A stretch of 64,000 nt of DNA from Hoplostethus atlanticus. Taxonomy: Eukaryota > Chordata > Actinopteri > Trachichthyiformes > Trachichthyidae. Below are positions 10,635 to 26,594 of the stretch, in pieces (position 1 is the stretch's first letter; each line of letters starts with the position of its first letter). Location: assembly GCA_034670405.1 (NCBI GenBank), contig JAXDDX010000061.1, positions 1,117,501-1,181,500 on the forward strand, in the 5' to 3' direction. The translations under genes and the position numbers were made by a program. The notes beneath the pieces are model-generated. The model was not told where the DNA came from, did no database searches, and saw nothing but the letters and a program-made list of their open reading frames with translations.

Positions 10635-13260
10635 CACACACACATGCACACACAGGCTATTTTGGCAGTCAACCCCTTTTAAAGCTGTAATCCATAGCAA
10701 TTTAGCAGTGGCAACCTAGCTAAAGCTTTACAGATGATACTGCTGAGTTCTGTCTCTCATTTAACTGCTGTTCATTCATCAGCTGTTCCCCCTCAGACCA
10801 GGAGAAAATGGGAAGCGATTTCAGCCTGGCGGTTCTCACCAAACTGCTGGTATCATTTAGGTTGAAAAACATAATTGACATGTTATTCCTGTGATCTCGG
10901 ATGCTTAAGGATTGATTTGTGAATGCCGACAGCCCAAAGCCAGAAACAAAAAAAGCGTCAGGAGTGTGACATCTGTGATGCTCTGGGATATTAACGGTGA
11001 CTTATAAAACGGGTAGTTCTGGTCCTCGACTGTGATTGGCTGAGCTTGAAGCTATTGTTAAATACCCAATAAACGCACACCTGTGGCTGTAACTGCTAAT
11101 TCAAATATTAATGTGCTGAAAATCACGGCTCATACCCCGACGATGACTCTACGACTATGACTCTCTTGCTTGGTGGAAGAATAACATTTAATTCTTAACG
11201 ATTAAAAGGCAAAAGATTTATTGAACATTTGCCTCTTTTTTTATTACGACGGTGTGTTAATGCCTGTTTTATGAAAGAAATCAGCCCCTGGTTTGAGGCT
11301 CTGCTTTGCACCGCCTCATAGCCGTTCAATAAAGCACAGCCTCTCATGGTTTACTGCTTAAAGCATCGTCACATTAACAATAAATAAGAGAGCTGTGGCC
11401 GCGGTGACAGCACTTAGGATAAGTACTGTATAGAGATGATGAAATACGGGAATGTTTTCTGGTTCATACCTGTTAGTGCCGCAGCGAAATGAAGCTCATT
11501 TGGGTGTAAAAAGCTCAAACAATCATTATATAAACCCCCCAAAAATCAGCTCTCCCTTTCACTGTCATGTGTCAGTTGTTGGCATCGCTGATTAGAGGCT
11601 TCGTTTCTCCGGACTCTTAGCTTTGGGAGGGAGCGATGTACCACCTTCTCAATTACCACCACATCAAAACAGAGCCGAGGACGAGTGGAGCAGAGCAGGA
11701 GGGAGATGTAGGGGGAGCAGAGGGGAGAAAAAAGGAGCAGAGAGGAGACCGGAGGAGCAGAAAATTAAGCAATATGCCACAAAAGAGGCCATGCTGCACA
11801 ATGATTTGAACAGCTAAGAATCGCTGTGGCACTGTGCCTAAAATCCTCTTAGCTGTTTTAAAACGACTGTAAAGCTCAGTGTCAGGTGGTTTATTATTTG
11901 TCTAAAAGGCCGGTAGCACACCATTGCAATAAAAACACAATGCAAATGTTGAGAAAATATTTTATTTATAATAGATAATAGTTGAAGTAAGAATCCGACG
12001 ACGACATTTTCATGAAAATAACTGTCTGTTTCGCTGCTCTACCACACCAGACTGGTCTCACACCATGTTGTGAAATGAGCACAATGTCTTAAAAGGGCAA
12101 ACAGTGGCGCTCCATTCAGGAAAAGTGAGAGAAATCTGTTTCCCCACCATGAAATGATTACATAGAGGAGACTAGAGAGAGAGACGTTGTGATAGCACTG
12201 TGGGAAGTAAGAGTGTGGAGGTCGAGGTGGTGGATGTGCGGATACATACACAACCTGGGCTCAATGCAAACTCATGAAGACGTTTTCTATTGTGAGTGAA
12301 GTTCTAATGTTTTTCTTGACCATGACCAAAACCTTACCCTGAACTCGACCAAACTCAAACCCTATCAACAGAAAATGAAAGGAAAGAAAACGACGTCACA
12401 GTACTGGACACACTGTTTGATTGCCAAGTGATCTCTGGGAAGTGCAGTGCAGAAACACCACAGCACCACTTTGCACCAAAGATGTTGCCAAAATCCAAAA
12501 CACACAGATTATTATTTCAATAATAATAATAATTGGATGCTTCTTTACCAGTAGCTGAACCAACGTGGTTGCTAAGTGACACACAGAAGATAAACCAGTC
12601 AATGGTAAAGTGGGCGTCAACCTTCACCATGAACTCTCCTCCACCTGTTTCTCTTCACAGGGAGCGCAACACCGTTACCATAGTAACCAACCTGGGACAA
12701 ACCTGGAAGAAAGTTAATTTCCTCCAAAACTAGCTCTGGAGATTAACCACGGGTTAGTTTTTTAAGCCTTTGATGGTTTTAACAGAAAACAGGCCACACC
12801 TTGCAACCTTTCCATCAACTCAAACGCATCGAGAGCAAGACTGCAACTTTTGTTATTCCTGCTTTCATAATGACAGTGGCGGGGGCCAGAAATAAAGGCT
12901 GAGTGGAAACTTGTTTAGCTGGTATTTTGCAAAGGCTTCTCCCATGAATCAGCCAATCACAACCGAGGACCGCAACTAGCCATTTTATCCGAGACGGTTA
13001 ATGGTAGAGGGGAGGAGGTGCGGTGTAGGGAGGACGCAGTATTAGGAGGCAGAAAAAGGATGTGGAGGGAAGAGTAGAGCGAGCGGCACAGAGTGGAGGC
13101 GACAGGAGAAGACGAAGTTGGAGAAAGAAGAAAATGGAGAAGATGGAAGGAGGAAACAGAGGAAACAGAGAGGGAGACAGTAACTGTGTTGCTGTCTCAC
13201 CCAGCAGATGCTGAGTGGTCCAACAGCACACACAGCAAAACTCTCCCAGTCCACTGCTAG
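9641..13260. other. Gene-free stretch with a (TA)n(CA)n microsatellite
   Basis: No gene can be supported. The only clear structure is a TA repeat followed by CA repeats at about 10603-10655. The ORFs here are short and unrelated to any family I recognise. Confidence 0.55.
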
Positions 13261-13269
13261 ATAAATAGC

Positions 13270-13377
<108 letters not shown>

Positions 13378-13470
13378 AAACTAAATAAATAGCTTTATAC
13401 TCAGCACCAGCCAAACTGGGTCAGACATCAAAGTAGCCACTCGAAAAGCTGCTGGAGCTGTCGACACACA

Positions 13471-13509
<39 letters not shown>

Positions 13510-13630
13510 ACACACATACACACACATACACACACACACACTTGCTTACTCCAAATTGCTACTTGAACTGTCTACACACATACTCAGAGACGCACACTGG
13601 TGCTTACTCCAAATTGCTACACTCGTTCCT

Positions 13631-13680
<50 letters not shown>

Positions 13681-13821
13681 TGAAACACACACACACTTTC
13701 TCTTTCTCTCTCTATACACACACACACCCCTCCTGTAAATTGCAGTGAGCGGAGGCTAGTCTGACCAAATAACAGGAATCAGAAGTCTGAGTGCCGAGGG
13801 ACAAAGGCTGCTGGCTACTTT

Positions 13822-13823
<2 letters not shown>

Positions 13824-13899
<76 letters not shown>
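13824..13899. repeat. Perfect (CA)38 microsatellite
   Basis: An uninterrupted CA dinucleotide tract of 76 bp. The long Thr-His and Val-Cys ORFs crossing it are artefacts of the repeat. Confidence 0.97.
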
Positions 13900-13901
<2 letters not shown>

Positions 13902-15447
13902 TCAGCACCAAGGACAGTGTCCACTCTCCTAGCACAGGCCACTCGAGGACAATTAATGACAGGTTTACCCCTCCGGTCTGCAACTGTCCTATCTGCAGCT
14001 CCCAGTACGTAGAAGGAACCAGAGGAGCTTCAAAGTAAACCGAGACGCAACAGGTCTGAACCGGTACCACCTCCAGCCAGAACCACCTCTTTTATTATCG
14101 GTAGTGGAACAATGTTGTGGATTTGTCTGGCAACTTTTGGATGGAAGTGTACATCGGTCATTGGATATTGATCGTGGAATGGGAGAGTGGTATCTGTAGT
14201 ATCAGAATGTGTGCCGGCCCAGCTCCCAGGTACTCGTGCTCGGACCGGCATCTGAAACCGTCTTGATGCCGATACTTGAATGAGCTGGGCTAGGGCGCGA
14301 AAAAACACACCTTTCTGGCCGGAGGAAAAGAAGTCTGCAGTGTGGCGATTCTTTGATCTCGGGGAAGAGCAAAGTGCCAGCTGTGCCAAGCGAACGAGTC
14401 TGGCAGCTCCCTCCAAAGACAGTTAGAATAATACTGCAAACCGAGTAGATTCTGCCTTCAAAATAAAAGCATACAATTTGTCAATGTCACTTTGAGAAAA
14501 AAGAACAATTAAAGTTATGTTGGTGTAATATATATATTTTGTGGGGGAGAAAACAGCAATTATATTTTCATTCACCACAGACTCCCTCTTAAATATATCC
14601 ATTTAGGTACTTTGGCTGAACCAACATTAAAATGCTGAAATGTCACTGCTCATTTTCTTTTCTTATTGTTATTATTATCGTTTTCTTGTATTTGACTTAT
14701 TTGTTACACCATTTTCTGTGCATATTTTGATCAAACAAAGCACTTGTTCCTGTAATAGTTTTAAATCAGGGCCAATACTAGGCAGCATGAATGAATGTTT
14801 ATTGGGTGATAGTCTGATTGGTACTTGTATTGGCCGATCTACATCATAAACTATTCAGTACTCATATGGGTTTCTCCACTGTGGCTTGACTGCCATTTAT
14901 TTTTTGGATTATGGCCGGGAACATAGACCTGGACACGGTTGCCAGTTACCCACCTTTCCCCCCCTATCTCCTCTGTTTTCTCTCCCCCAGGAAGAGCCAA
15001 CGCCCACCCCCCCACAAACATACTGTACCTTATCCAGGAAGAACCGTCGTTAGTTACTCTCCCTCCCCTCCGTTTGCACATTTAATAAGTGACATTTTTA
15101 TTGAACTTGAATGTGTTGGCTCTCTAAGTGCATCTACTTTGCTGAATTTTCCCTCTTGCAAGGCCAGGCGTCCCATAACACAAACACACAGTGATTTATT
15201 GTAGCAGACAGCCAGTATTTTCATTGTCAGGGGGTTGGTAATGGGAGCCAGTTGAAGAGTGAGAGAAACGCTGTGCTGCTCTAAGTGTGAGGAGTACAGC
15301 GAGGAGCACCGAGGGAATGTGCTGTTCTTTTCTGTCATCCTGCTCAACCAGCCCTCATAAGTCCCACCTGCCCACCTCCACAGTATCTGGACTCTTCCTT
15401 ACCTGCCACAGAACCGACTGTAGGCTTACACGTGTTGCTGTGTTCAG
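13900..15447. other. Gene-free stretch
   Basis: No exon-like ORF, RNA gene or clear transposon is recognised in this interval. Confidence 0.5.
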
Positions 15448-15680
15448 ATGAAAACCTCGTATCTCCCAAAATATCAACTTTTCGGGAACTGAGAAAAGCA
15501 GCCTTGTGTTTAGCTTGGTGACCGTGCATTTTTGAGTTTATCTGATTTGTTTTGAAAAGGTTTCATCAACCCAAGGCTGACAGAACTGTCTTAACCCACA
15601 GACAAGCACGTACATGAAACGTACAATTTCACGTACACGTACATGAAATTCAACAATGTTGGAGTTACGAGGTTTTCACC
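15448..15680. mobile_element. MITE with GAAAACCTCGTA termini, copy 1
   Basis: The left end TGAAAACCTCGTATCTCC and the right end GGAGTTACGAGGTTTTCA are inverted complements with one mismatch. The interior is about 80% alike by eye to copy 2 at 16107-16335, in the same orientation. The element is about 233 bp, noncoding, superfamily unknown. Confidence 0.6.
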
Positions 15681-16106
15681 AGACAGCAGTGATTTGCTGT
15701 TGCGATGATGCTGGCAAATGCTTAGAGTAATGACTATGCAATGACTAGGCCTTTCACCCACTGAGTCATACAGGAGTAGGTTGTATAGCTATAAGGAGAT
15801 ACGGATTCACCAAAAAAAAGCCAAACCTTGAGTCAAGCAACAATTGGCACGAGGCAGCATCAAGGTTTTCAGCAGATTATCAGTATTCCACTCAAACGCG
15901 TAGCGCGATGATGGCCAAAAAAAGATGGCAACTTTATGCTTTTATAATTGGCTCAGAAGTGATAATGGTTACCCTGGTTACAGTGTTGTGTTATTCCCTT
16001 GGTAGTTAGTATCACTAAGGTGGTACCTGCACAGTCTCACCTTACTTTACAACTGCACAGCCCTATATCACCTCAGCACCTCAGGAAACATATTGTGACT
16101 GTCTAG

Positions 16107-16335
16107 TGAAAACCTTGTATCACCAAAATGTCAACCTTTTCAGGAACTAAGAACAGCAGCCTTGTTTTCAGCTTGACCACCATGTATTTTTGAGTTTATC
16201 CAAATGGTTTTGAAAGGGTTTCATAATACCAGGGGTGGTCATATCATTTTCTGAAACCATAGAGGAGCATGGGGATCCGTCCACTGAAGTTAAAACATGT
16301 AAAACACCAAGATTTGGAGTTACGAGGTTTCCCCA
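16107..16335. mobile_element. MITE with GAAAACCTCGTA termini, copy 2
   Basis: Second copy of the element at 15448-15680. The ends TGAAAACCTTGTATCACC and GGAGTTACGAGGTTTCCCC are again inverted. The two copies lie about 0.43 kb apart in direct orientation. Confidence 0.6.
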
Positions 16336-16339
16336 GGAC

Positions 16340-17701
16340 AACAGTGATGTTCTAATCAGTAAAACCGAATAGAGCCACTCCATCAGTATTGCTACTTCAT
16401 GGTGCATTAGACCCTCACCACGGTTCCCTCAGCAGCAAACATACTGTATGCCACGCTAATATACTTTAGAATAGACGGAGATATTGAGTGTGTATCCGCA
16501 GAACGCGAGATACCGTCGACCATCGATCATATCTTCCACTTCAGCTTCCCACTGCATGAGATGTTATTCTCCTACCACTGTTAGTACCAGACATACTGTG
16601 GATCTCTGTCAGTCGTCGGGTTTGTCATGATTTCCTGTACTTTTCACAATAAATTCAGATTCATTCCCTCCAACCAACTCCCGTGACTGTCTCCTTTCAG
16701 CTCTACTTCTTCTTCTGTTTTGATATATTCTCCTCTCCCATTCTATTTTATTCTGCTCTGTTCTGCGATTCTCTATCCTACTCTATTCTCTATCATTTCC
16801 TTCTGTTGTCTCGTAACCTGCACGAACCATGACCGCCACTGTCCTAGCGTTGTCATGACGACAATACAGCGAAGTATTGTTAATTGTTCCATAAATATAT
16901 ATTTCTCTGTGCTGTGATCTTTCTATATGTAAACCTCTCCGTTTTCCGTGCAGCAATCCTGTTTGTTCTGTAACCCCGTATACTTTCTCACGTTGCACCC
17001 GCAAGAATGACAGAACCAGAATGGCAGCTACATCGGGTTTTCTGCCTCTCAGGAACCAAACCAGTGCTCTTTCCATGGCAACCGTATCAGCAGCTCTTTG
17101 GCAGCCGTCTCCAGTGTACCAACCAAAACGACAGATCAACAGTGTTGATTCCATCACACATCCACAGAGGTGTGTTTCTTTGTTGTGTCCCTCCGCCGTG
17201 TCTGTCTGCCAAGATATCGTTGCAGCGGTTCAAGACGGAGCCGTGAAACTAAAACCAGATAAGTGGGACCGTGGGGCAAAAATGAAGCCGTGACCTTGAC
17301 CCAGATGGGCCGGTGTGTTGGGAGGCGCACAGGATGTTGTACTCCTCTGACTTGTTTCAGTGGTAATGCTTGGCCCCACAAATTCCCCCAATCTTACAAC
17401 CAAAAGGCAACAGCTAGGGTTCAAATCCCACCTCTTCCTTCTCCTCCTTTTCCCTCCTCCTCCTCTCATAATCCCCCTCCCCTCCTCCTCTCCTCTCATT
17501 CCAATCTTGCCTCCCAGTGAAACCATTAAATTATCAAACCACAACACCCCCCCCCCCCCCCGCCCCCATTCACATCTTCAGCTCATCTCGGTCTTTCTGT
17601 GTCTCTGTTGTGCTTCTCTCTCTGTCAATATTTACTGAGTTTCTCATGGACTCGCTCAGGTAATAGTGTCTTATTCCCGAAGCTCCGTTGGGCACAAAGA
17701 T

Positions 17702-17758
<57 letters not shown>

Positions 17759-17840
17759 CACAGGCAGTGTGAGAGGGCCATTCCATCTAAATGAGTGCTA
17801 TTCAACTAACTGTCCCTGCTGACTGTTAGAACTGCCTGTG

Positions 17841-17887
<47 letters not shown>

Positions 17888-17962
17888 CTCTGTATGTGCC
17901 CCGTGTGCATGTGCATGTTCAGGTGTGTGTGTGTTTCTTTAGGTAATCTCATGGTTGAAAAG

Positions 17963-17993
<31 letters not shown>

Positions 17994-19007
17994 AACATCC
18001 CTGCAGCAATAACTGAAAAATCCAAATTACATTAGGACTCAAAATAAATTTGTGTTTGCTTATAGGCATATGCATACACAGTCACATATCTTCTCAGTAA
18101 TATACGTCTCCCTCTGTTACTTCTTCGATCTCACTCTATAGTCTTACCATTATTATTCTTTCAGAGATCTGAGCTCCCCCTCCCTGTTCTTCCTCTCCTG
18201 CCTGGTGCTCCCTTGGTTTTCTAGTGTACTACTGGTGTACCTCCTCTCCTCTGGCCAAAGCAAAAACACAAGGTCAAGGTTTTACTGGAGTTCCTCAGAT
18301 CATGTGGTCACCAAAGGTCACATATTTATATAGTTCATACACATTTTCTTACCCCTTATCACATCATATGGTTATGTATATGTTACGGGAAATGTGGGAA
18401 ATTGGTAAATGTAAGTGGAAAGTCACAGCAGCGCAAGGCTCTCTCAGTCCTGTCCCCACAGCATACCACGTGGCCAAAACACCTCTTCAGATTGGCTTCA
18501 GTAGTAAAGTGAGATCTGAGAGGCTGGGAGATTCATTCATTCACGCTACAACATCATAATAGTTGCAGTTTGTCCAATAAATTGATACCCAAGAATAGAT
18601 GCAGTAGGCTAGACAACTCCTTTTCATCCATGTGTAAAAGATGCTGATGTCAAAACATGCTTGCCTCTCAATTAAATGACTTAAATGTGATTGACTCTGA
18701 CATCACTCTACCCACGTTAACCGGCAAATGCACCAGCTTTTTCTTTTACCAGATGTAACAGATTTACCAGATCTACCTTGGGAAATGTATACACTGTAAC
18801 ACACACATACTGATGTATATGAACACACATACATATAGGATACATGCACATACACATATGATACATGCACCCATACACGTACAGACACAGATAAGGGGAC
18901 TGAAGCTTATGAAAATGAAATCTCAAGACATTAAATATTTAAATACTCCCAATAGTTTCACAGCTGTTGCCAGCTGATAGCTGTATCAAACATGCAATAT
19001 GTTGGGT

Positions 19008-19062
<55 letters not shown>

Positions 19063-20237
19063 CACATTCTGTATATGCAGAAGAAAATCCAGAAAAACAT
19101 TTACACTAATGGAATGATGAATATGATAATTGGAAACCATGGCGACCTGTTGACCAATAGCACTCAGCCAATCCGAACAGCTGTTGGAAACTACAAAAAA
19201 ACAAGGAAATCAACATTTACAGACTTATGCTGAACAGACAGATAAGAATTTAAACTCACTGAACTGAACAGACTGGTAGAAATGATTCACTCACTCACTC
19301 TATTGTCTCTATTATCACCAGATTATTTTCTTTCTTTCTCTAACTTTCCATTTCTTTATGTCAAGTTTGTTCTCTCACTCTCACTTTTTCTATTATCCTA
19401 TCACTCTCTATTGATGTGACTCTAAATGATTGCATTAGGCCAATACCAAATGAAGCCAGATAGTTCGATGGACAATAAGTCAACCGCATTGAACATCAGC
19501 TAGTGGCATGGCAGACGTCAATTATTATAGAAATGTCTAAAAGTGAAGCCAGCTCTCAAAATGAGAGGATGAGGGTCTCCACAATAAAACAAGCATGACG
19601 CACATCACATTGCAGACAGGGATATGATGAGATCAACTTAGCAGAGGGCTAATTGTATAATATTGGACGTTATAACAACTCTTTGATGTGCTGCTTGATG
19701 CGACATGGAAGCGTGAAGCGTTCAAAGGCAGGGGAAGCAGGTAGGGATGAAATCTGGTGCTGCTCTGTTGCTGCTTGCTCCGCCAGCAACGAAACAGCTG
19801 ATGAGCAGAACTTGATCATGGATCGATGCTCAAGCCTCTCTGCAGCGAGGCAATAAGTCCGAGACTCTAGACTAAGCCACGACTGACCTAATTCCCCTCA
19901 CACGGCCGATCGGTCGGACTGGGAATTTAATGTTATCAAGTTCCATTTTGTCACGACATGCTGTGATGGATACCACCACTGATCAGTATTTAAGTGCATT
20001 TTTGGTTTACAATACACTCAAATAAATAACTGATACTTTCTGTCTGGGTTAGCTTATTAGCATTAGCCTGTGGCATGCTAGTAGCTAAAGGTTTGATTTC
20101 CTACAACTTTAGGATTCTCTCTCTTCAGCTGCCACTTCCTACTTTTGACCATATACGTTTGGCTCTATGTCTCATTGACATTACTTAACATTGCATTAAA
20201 GTTAGCTAGTCACCTCTGTTTGTTCGCAAACTACAGA
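16340..20237. other. Gene-free stretch with several microsatellites
   Basis: No supported gene. It holds a poly-C run near 17548, (CA)n at about 17702-17752, (GT)n at about 17839-17886, (GA)n at about 17966-17992 and (CA)n at about 19010-19059. Confidence 0.55.
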
Positions 20238-20791
20238 TCGAAAAATCTACCCCAACAACACTACTAAAAAGTGGCCAAACGTAGACAATGTCGCATCATG
20301 TCTAGATATTTCCGGTGCAGCTACAATGGTGGTCGATAACAAAAAAAGGATCTAAAACATCAACGGTCAACGGTAAAGGTTTGGTGTCAGTCCCTCAGAA
20401 TCAAAGAGCAAGGGCTTCTTTCTGGACCAACGTTCAAAAATCATACAGGGACAAAACCACCGTAGAAGTAGCCTCAATAGACCAGAATTCATACGACATT
20501 TCTGCACACACCACAGCACTGTTCTCTCTCTCCACAAAAAACATACCTACAACTATCGCCATCGCTCTCTCCACTTACACGTATACAGTACTGAGGAACT
20601 CCTCTGGGGGCTGTCAAAAAGTCATTCTGGGAGAAATGCAGGAAATCACTAACTTAAGTGGAAGTAGACGAGGCAAGTAGGTACGACAAAAAAGTAAATT
20701 GCCACATTTCATCACAAAATAACTCCTGGAATGATATAAATGTATTATATCTAACAGTGTAACCGTATCAGGAGCAGGATTTCCCCTTTAA
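20238..20791 (+). mobile_element. TTAA-flanked MITE, copy B
   Basis: It shares long stretches with copy C at 33.8-35.9 kb, for example GTGGCCAAACGTAGA, TCTAAAACATCAA and GTAGCCTCAATAGACCAGAA in the same order, and ends in a degenerate GGATTTCCCCTTTAA. The left terminus is degraded, so that boundary is approximate. The ORF inside has no recognisable protein. Confidence 0.6.
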
Positions 20792-21604
20792 TTTGCTAAT
20801 GAGATCCCAATGGATATCATCTTCAAACCCAGACCATGGGGGTGCATCAAATAAACATACAACAGCATACAGTGCAATAGCGTCGACAATTTGAGCATAT
20901 GTTCTTTATAGTATAGTCTCATATTATCGTATGTCCCTATAATATCCCTATAGGGACATGGCTTTGCTCTGGTATTTGTATATCATCCTTCTTAATAATA
21001 TTAGAGAATTCAGGAACGACAGGACTTATGCTTCACCCTGTAATTTAAATGAATAAAATGAGGTTTCCTATTCAAATCATCTTCTTGACATGTGACAGGT
21101 ACACTTGAAGATGGCTACCGCAGAACGTGTGATAATGTTGTCATGTAAAAAATGTGGAGTCATGGTGTTGGACCACAGCAGAGCCATCATTTGGCTGACT
21201 GCTCCGCTGGCGGTCGGGTTGAACGTTGCATACAAACGTTCAAATCTACAGCCTGTACATCTACGTACAGCAATATCCGCTCTACTGTGGCGGAATTTCT
21301 GGCACATGCACACACACACACACACACACACACGTTTTGAGGCATTAACACACACATCCATGTACACATGCACACACACAAAAACAGATAGACATGCACA
21401 CGTACCTAATCCCCATGCCTCATACATGCACACAGGCACACATACACACACACACACACACATCCTCATTGGCTATTCCAGTAGCTTGCTGTCTGGAACT
21501 TATCGATGGCCGATCAATACTTCCTGATCGATCGACCCTATCACCATGGCAACAACCATTTAGCCCACTATCTTGGACCATTCATTATAAAAGCCATTAA
21601 GCCA

Positions 21605-21642
<38 letters not shown>

Positions 21643-22500
21643 GGGGGAGGGGGGGGGTGAGTTAGTGTAAGTTATTGCCACCATTACAGAAGAAAGAGGT
21701 TCTTGCTGTCTGTGAACTATGCTTACAGAATCACAATAGTGAATTCAGCTTATCTACTGCCTGCTAACCGTGCTACATACATGACTATACTGCTTGCATG
21801 AAATGGAGAGAACATGTGGAGAGCTGCAGCTCTTTATTAACCGATGGCTGAAAACACCCTCATGGTCATTGTGTTATTTCACTTCAAAAGAATCTGGAGC
21901 CAAAACCATCAGGCTGACCAGAGCACATCAAGTTCACCGGGTATGCCAAGCATGACGACATGCTCAATTTAATTAAGAAGTCCAAACGCCGCTACGCCGC
22001 TAGCACCACGTTGTTGATTTACGCAATTGATTCCTTTTAACAACCGTTCATGTTGCATTGCATTATGGGTTGTGTTTTAATTTACTCTTTCGTCGGTGCA
22101 TTCAAACCTGGAAAACAGGAGGTCCATTAACATAATCAATATAATATCCTGACGTTTTCACTTTCAGGATACAGAAATTAATTGTCCCGCTAAACCAGAT
22201 TCAGATTCTACATGCCACAATTGATCAGCAAGTACCGCATCATGTAGCGTAGCATCCAGTCTAGTGAACCTGTCCAACAGTTACTACACCAAGTAGAGAA
22301 CATTCAGTATAGTGAGACAACTTCCTGTTCAACAGCTACTACACTATATATGAGAGTATACTCAGTATAGTGAAGCTGACTGAGGTACTACACCATGAAG
22401 TGGAATTCCCTCTTTCCTCCTGTTGTTTCTTCCATCCTTCCTTCCATAAATGTATTTTAGAGTGTGCTAAATTATTATTATTTAAAAAAATATATTATAA
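20792..22500. other. Gene-free stretch with CA/TG microsatellites
   Basis: No gene is supported. CA-rich tracts occur near 21308-21332 and 21430-21462, and a TG tract followed by poly-G near 21608-21656. Confidence 0.5.
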
Positions 22501-22504
22501 TTTT

Positions 22505-22640
22505 TTTTTTACATTTTAAACACTTAGCCGACACTCTCACCCAAAGTGATTTACAATGAGGGCAACATAGGAAAACGCCTAAATTCAAGATCCAAGCAAC
22601 CAGTAGTAAAATGTACAAGGGTCAGAGCACGATACCCTGA
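22505..22640. repeat. Dispersed teleost repeat fragment ('acttagcNgacNctNtNacccaaagtgat' type)
   Basis: Words such as CACTTAGCCGACACTCTC and AAAGTGATTTACAATGAGG match a repeat I know as very abundant in teleost genomes (cattTAGCagacgct...tccaaagcgacttaca). A related copy lies at about 52783-52945 inside rbm45 intron 8. Class unresolved. Confidence 0.5.
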
Positions 22641-25220
<2,580 letters not shown>

Positions 25221-25224
25221 GTTG

Positions 25225-25765
25225 TTCTAGCATACAATTCATTTTGCTTTCCTCCAGTTTATCCCGCACTTCAGTCAATGTATTAACACGATTCGGTAGC
25301 TGCAGGGTTAGAAAATTAATTTTGTTAGACTTCTTCTTTACCCCCCCCCCCCCTCCCCCCCAGTCTAGTCAGCTTTGCTTTTTGTGAGGAATATTGAATT
25401 TCATGACCTCTAAGTGTGCACTTAAAGGCATCCCGCTCTGTAATAGGGCTAGCTCAGACAACATCACGTCCAACCAACGCCTTAATAGATTCTTTTGTTT
25501 GATAATTAAAAACACCATCTTTCAACAGTCTTTCATTAAACCTCCAATAACCACGCTTTGCTGCCTCTTCGCCGAGGTCCGGGGCATGGTTTTGAGGAAA
25601 TTTTGGATTACATGGAGTGAATTTACATCCCAGTGGATTTTCAGAGCAATTATACATGTGCAAATGGGTTGTATAATACGAATTAACACAGTCACACAAG
25701 TTCAATTTAGACAATTAAAAGTGTTATTGATGAAGAGAGCTTCTCAGATCTGACAAGGCTTGGAC
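25225..25765 (-). mobile_element. L1/Tx1-type LINE fragment
   Basis: On the minus strand, bases about 25454-25714 encode a peptide containing KRGYWRFNERLLKDGVF, and the next segment encodes ITERDAFKCTLRGHEIQYSS. This is the pattern of the linker between endonuclease and reverse transcriptase of L1/Tx1-like LINEs (GYWkLN..LL.D, then WdafKc.iRGeii.Yss). An in-frame TGA and a poly-G run interrupt the frame, so the copy is dead. Further along, RDKLEESKMNCMLEQQE fits the same LINE region. Both ends are approximate. Confidence 0.6.
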
Positions 25766-26590
25766 CAAATTGCATCCGGAGCGTCCTGACTTGGGATCTC
25801 ACCGCTGCATTGCTGTTGACGTTTTTAAGGTATTTCAGCAAAAAACTGAAAAGAAATTCCTGTAGTTTGGGAGAGGCATGCCACCAGGTAAGTGCCTTGA
25901 TGTTTCATGGTAGTGGACTGGGATGCTGTTGAATTTTAGATGTAACATATATCATGATCCTGCAAGCAAAAGACTGGAGGGAAAGAACTGAAAGAAGGGT
26001 GGCACCAATCAATCAGTCTAAACCAAAAGGCCTCGGGCTCGCAGAAAGAGCAAAACAACACACACACAACTTCAAAACGTACACCTCAAACATTGCTTGC
26101 AATAGAGCAAAGATGGCAAATGCACCGTGGCAGCCTATTCATCTAGCCACCACGTTTAGCTGCTGCTCTCCAATGCTTTGACTTGTAGAGATGATGAGGA
26201 AAGGAATTAGAAAACTCCCAGCTTGCCTTCCCCACTTCTGGGTAGGGGGAATATAAACCATCCAGTCACGGTAAAATGACACAAGCTTATCATAAACTTG
26301 TCTTGCCTCCTGTCATGTGCATTTAATCAGATTTTTTTTTTATGTTGCTCTTTAATAGCTACATTGGAAGCAAGTCACCACCAAGGGAGGAAATAACAAT
26401 ATTGCCTCCCTCTGGCTCTGGCTGTCACAGTGCTGCCTCCCGTTGGGTTGCGCTGTTTTGCTCTGCTTAAAATTCAAACATTCTCTCTTGACATGCCAGA
26501 CTGTTTTATTGAACGTTTAATAAAATTCTAATCAATTTTTTTGTGGCAGATTTCTTTTTGCCTCCCTGACATGCCAGAGCACACCTCAAG
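25766..26590. other. Gene-free stretch
   Basis: No gene or clear element boundary was recognised. Part of it may be further LINE sequence beyond the recognisable segment. Confidence 0.4.
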
Positions 26591-26594
26591 TATA

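Noticed and set aside
14030-14416. 128-residue minus-strand ORF
   Set aside because: No recognisable domain, no splice-consistent partner and no homology I can name.
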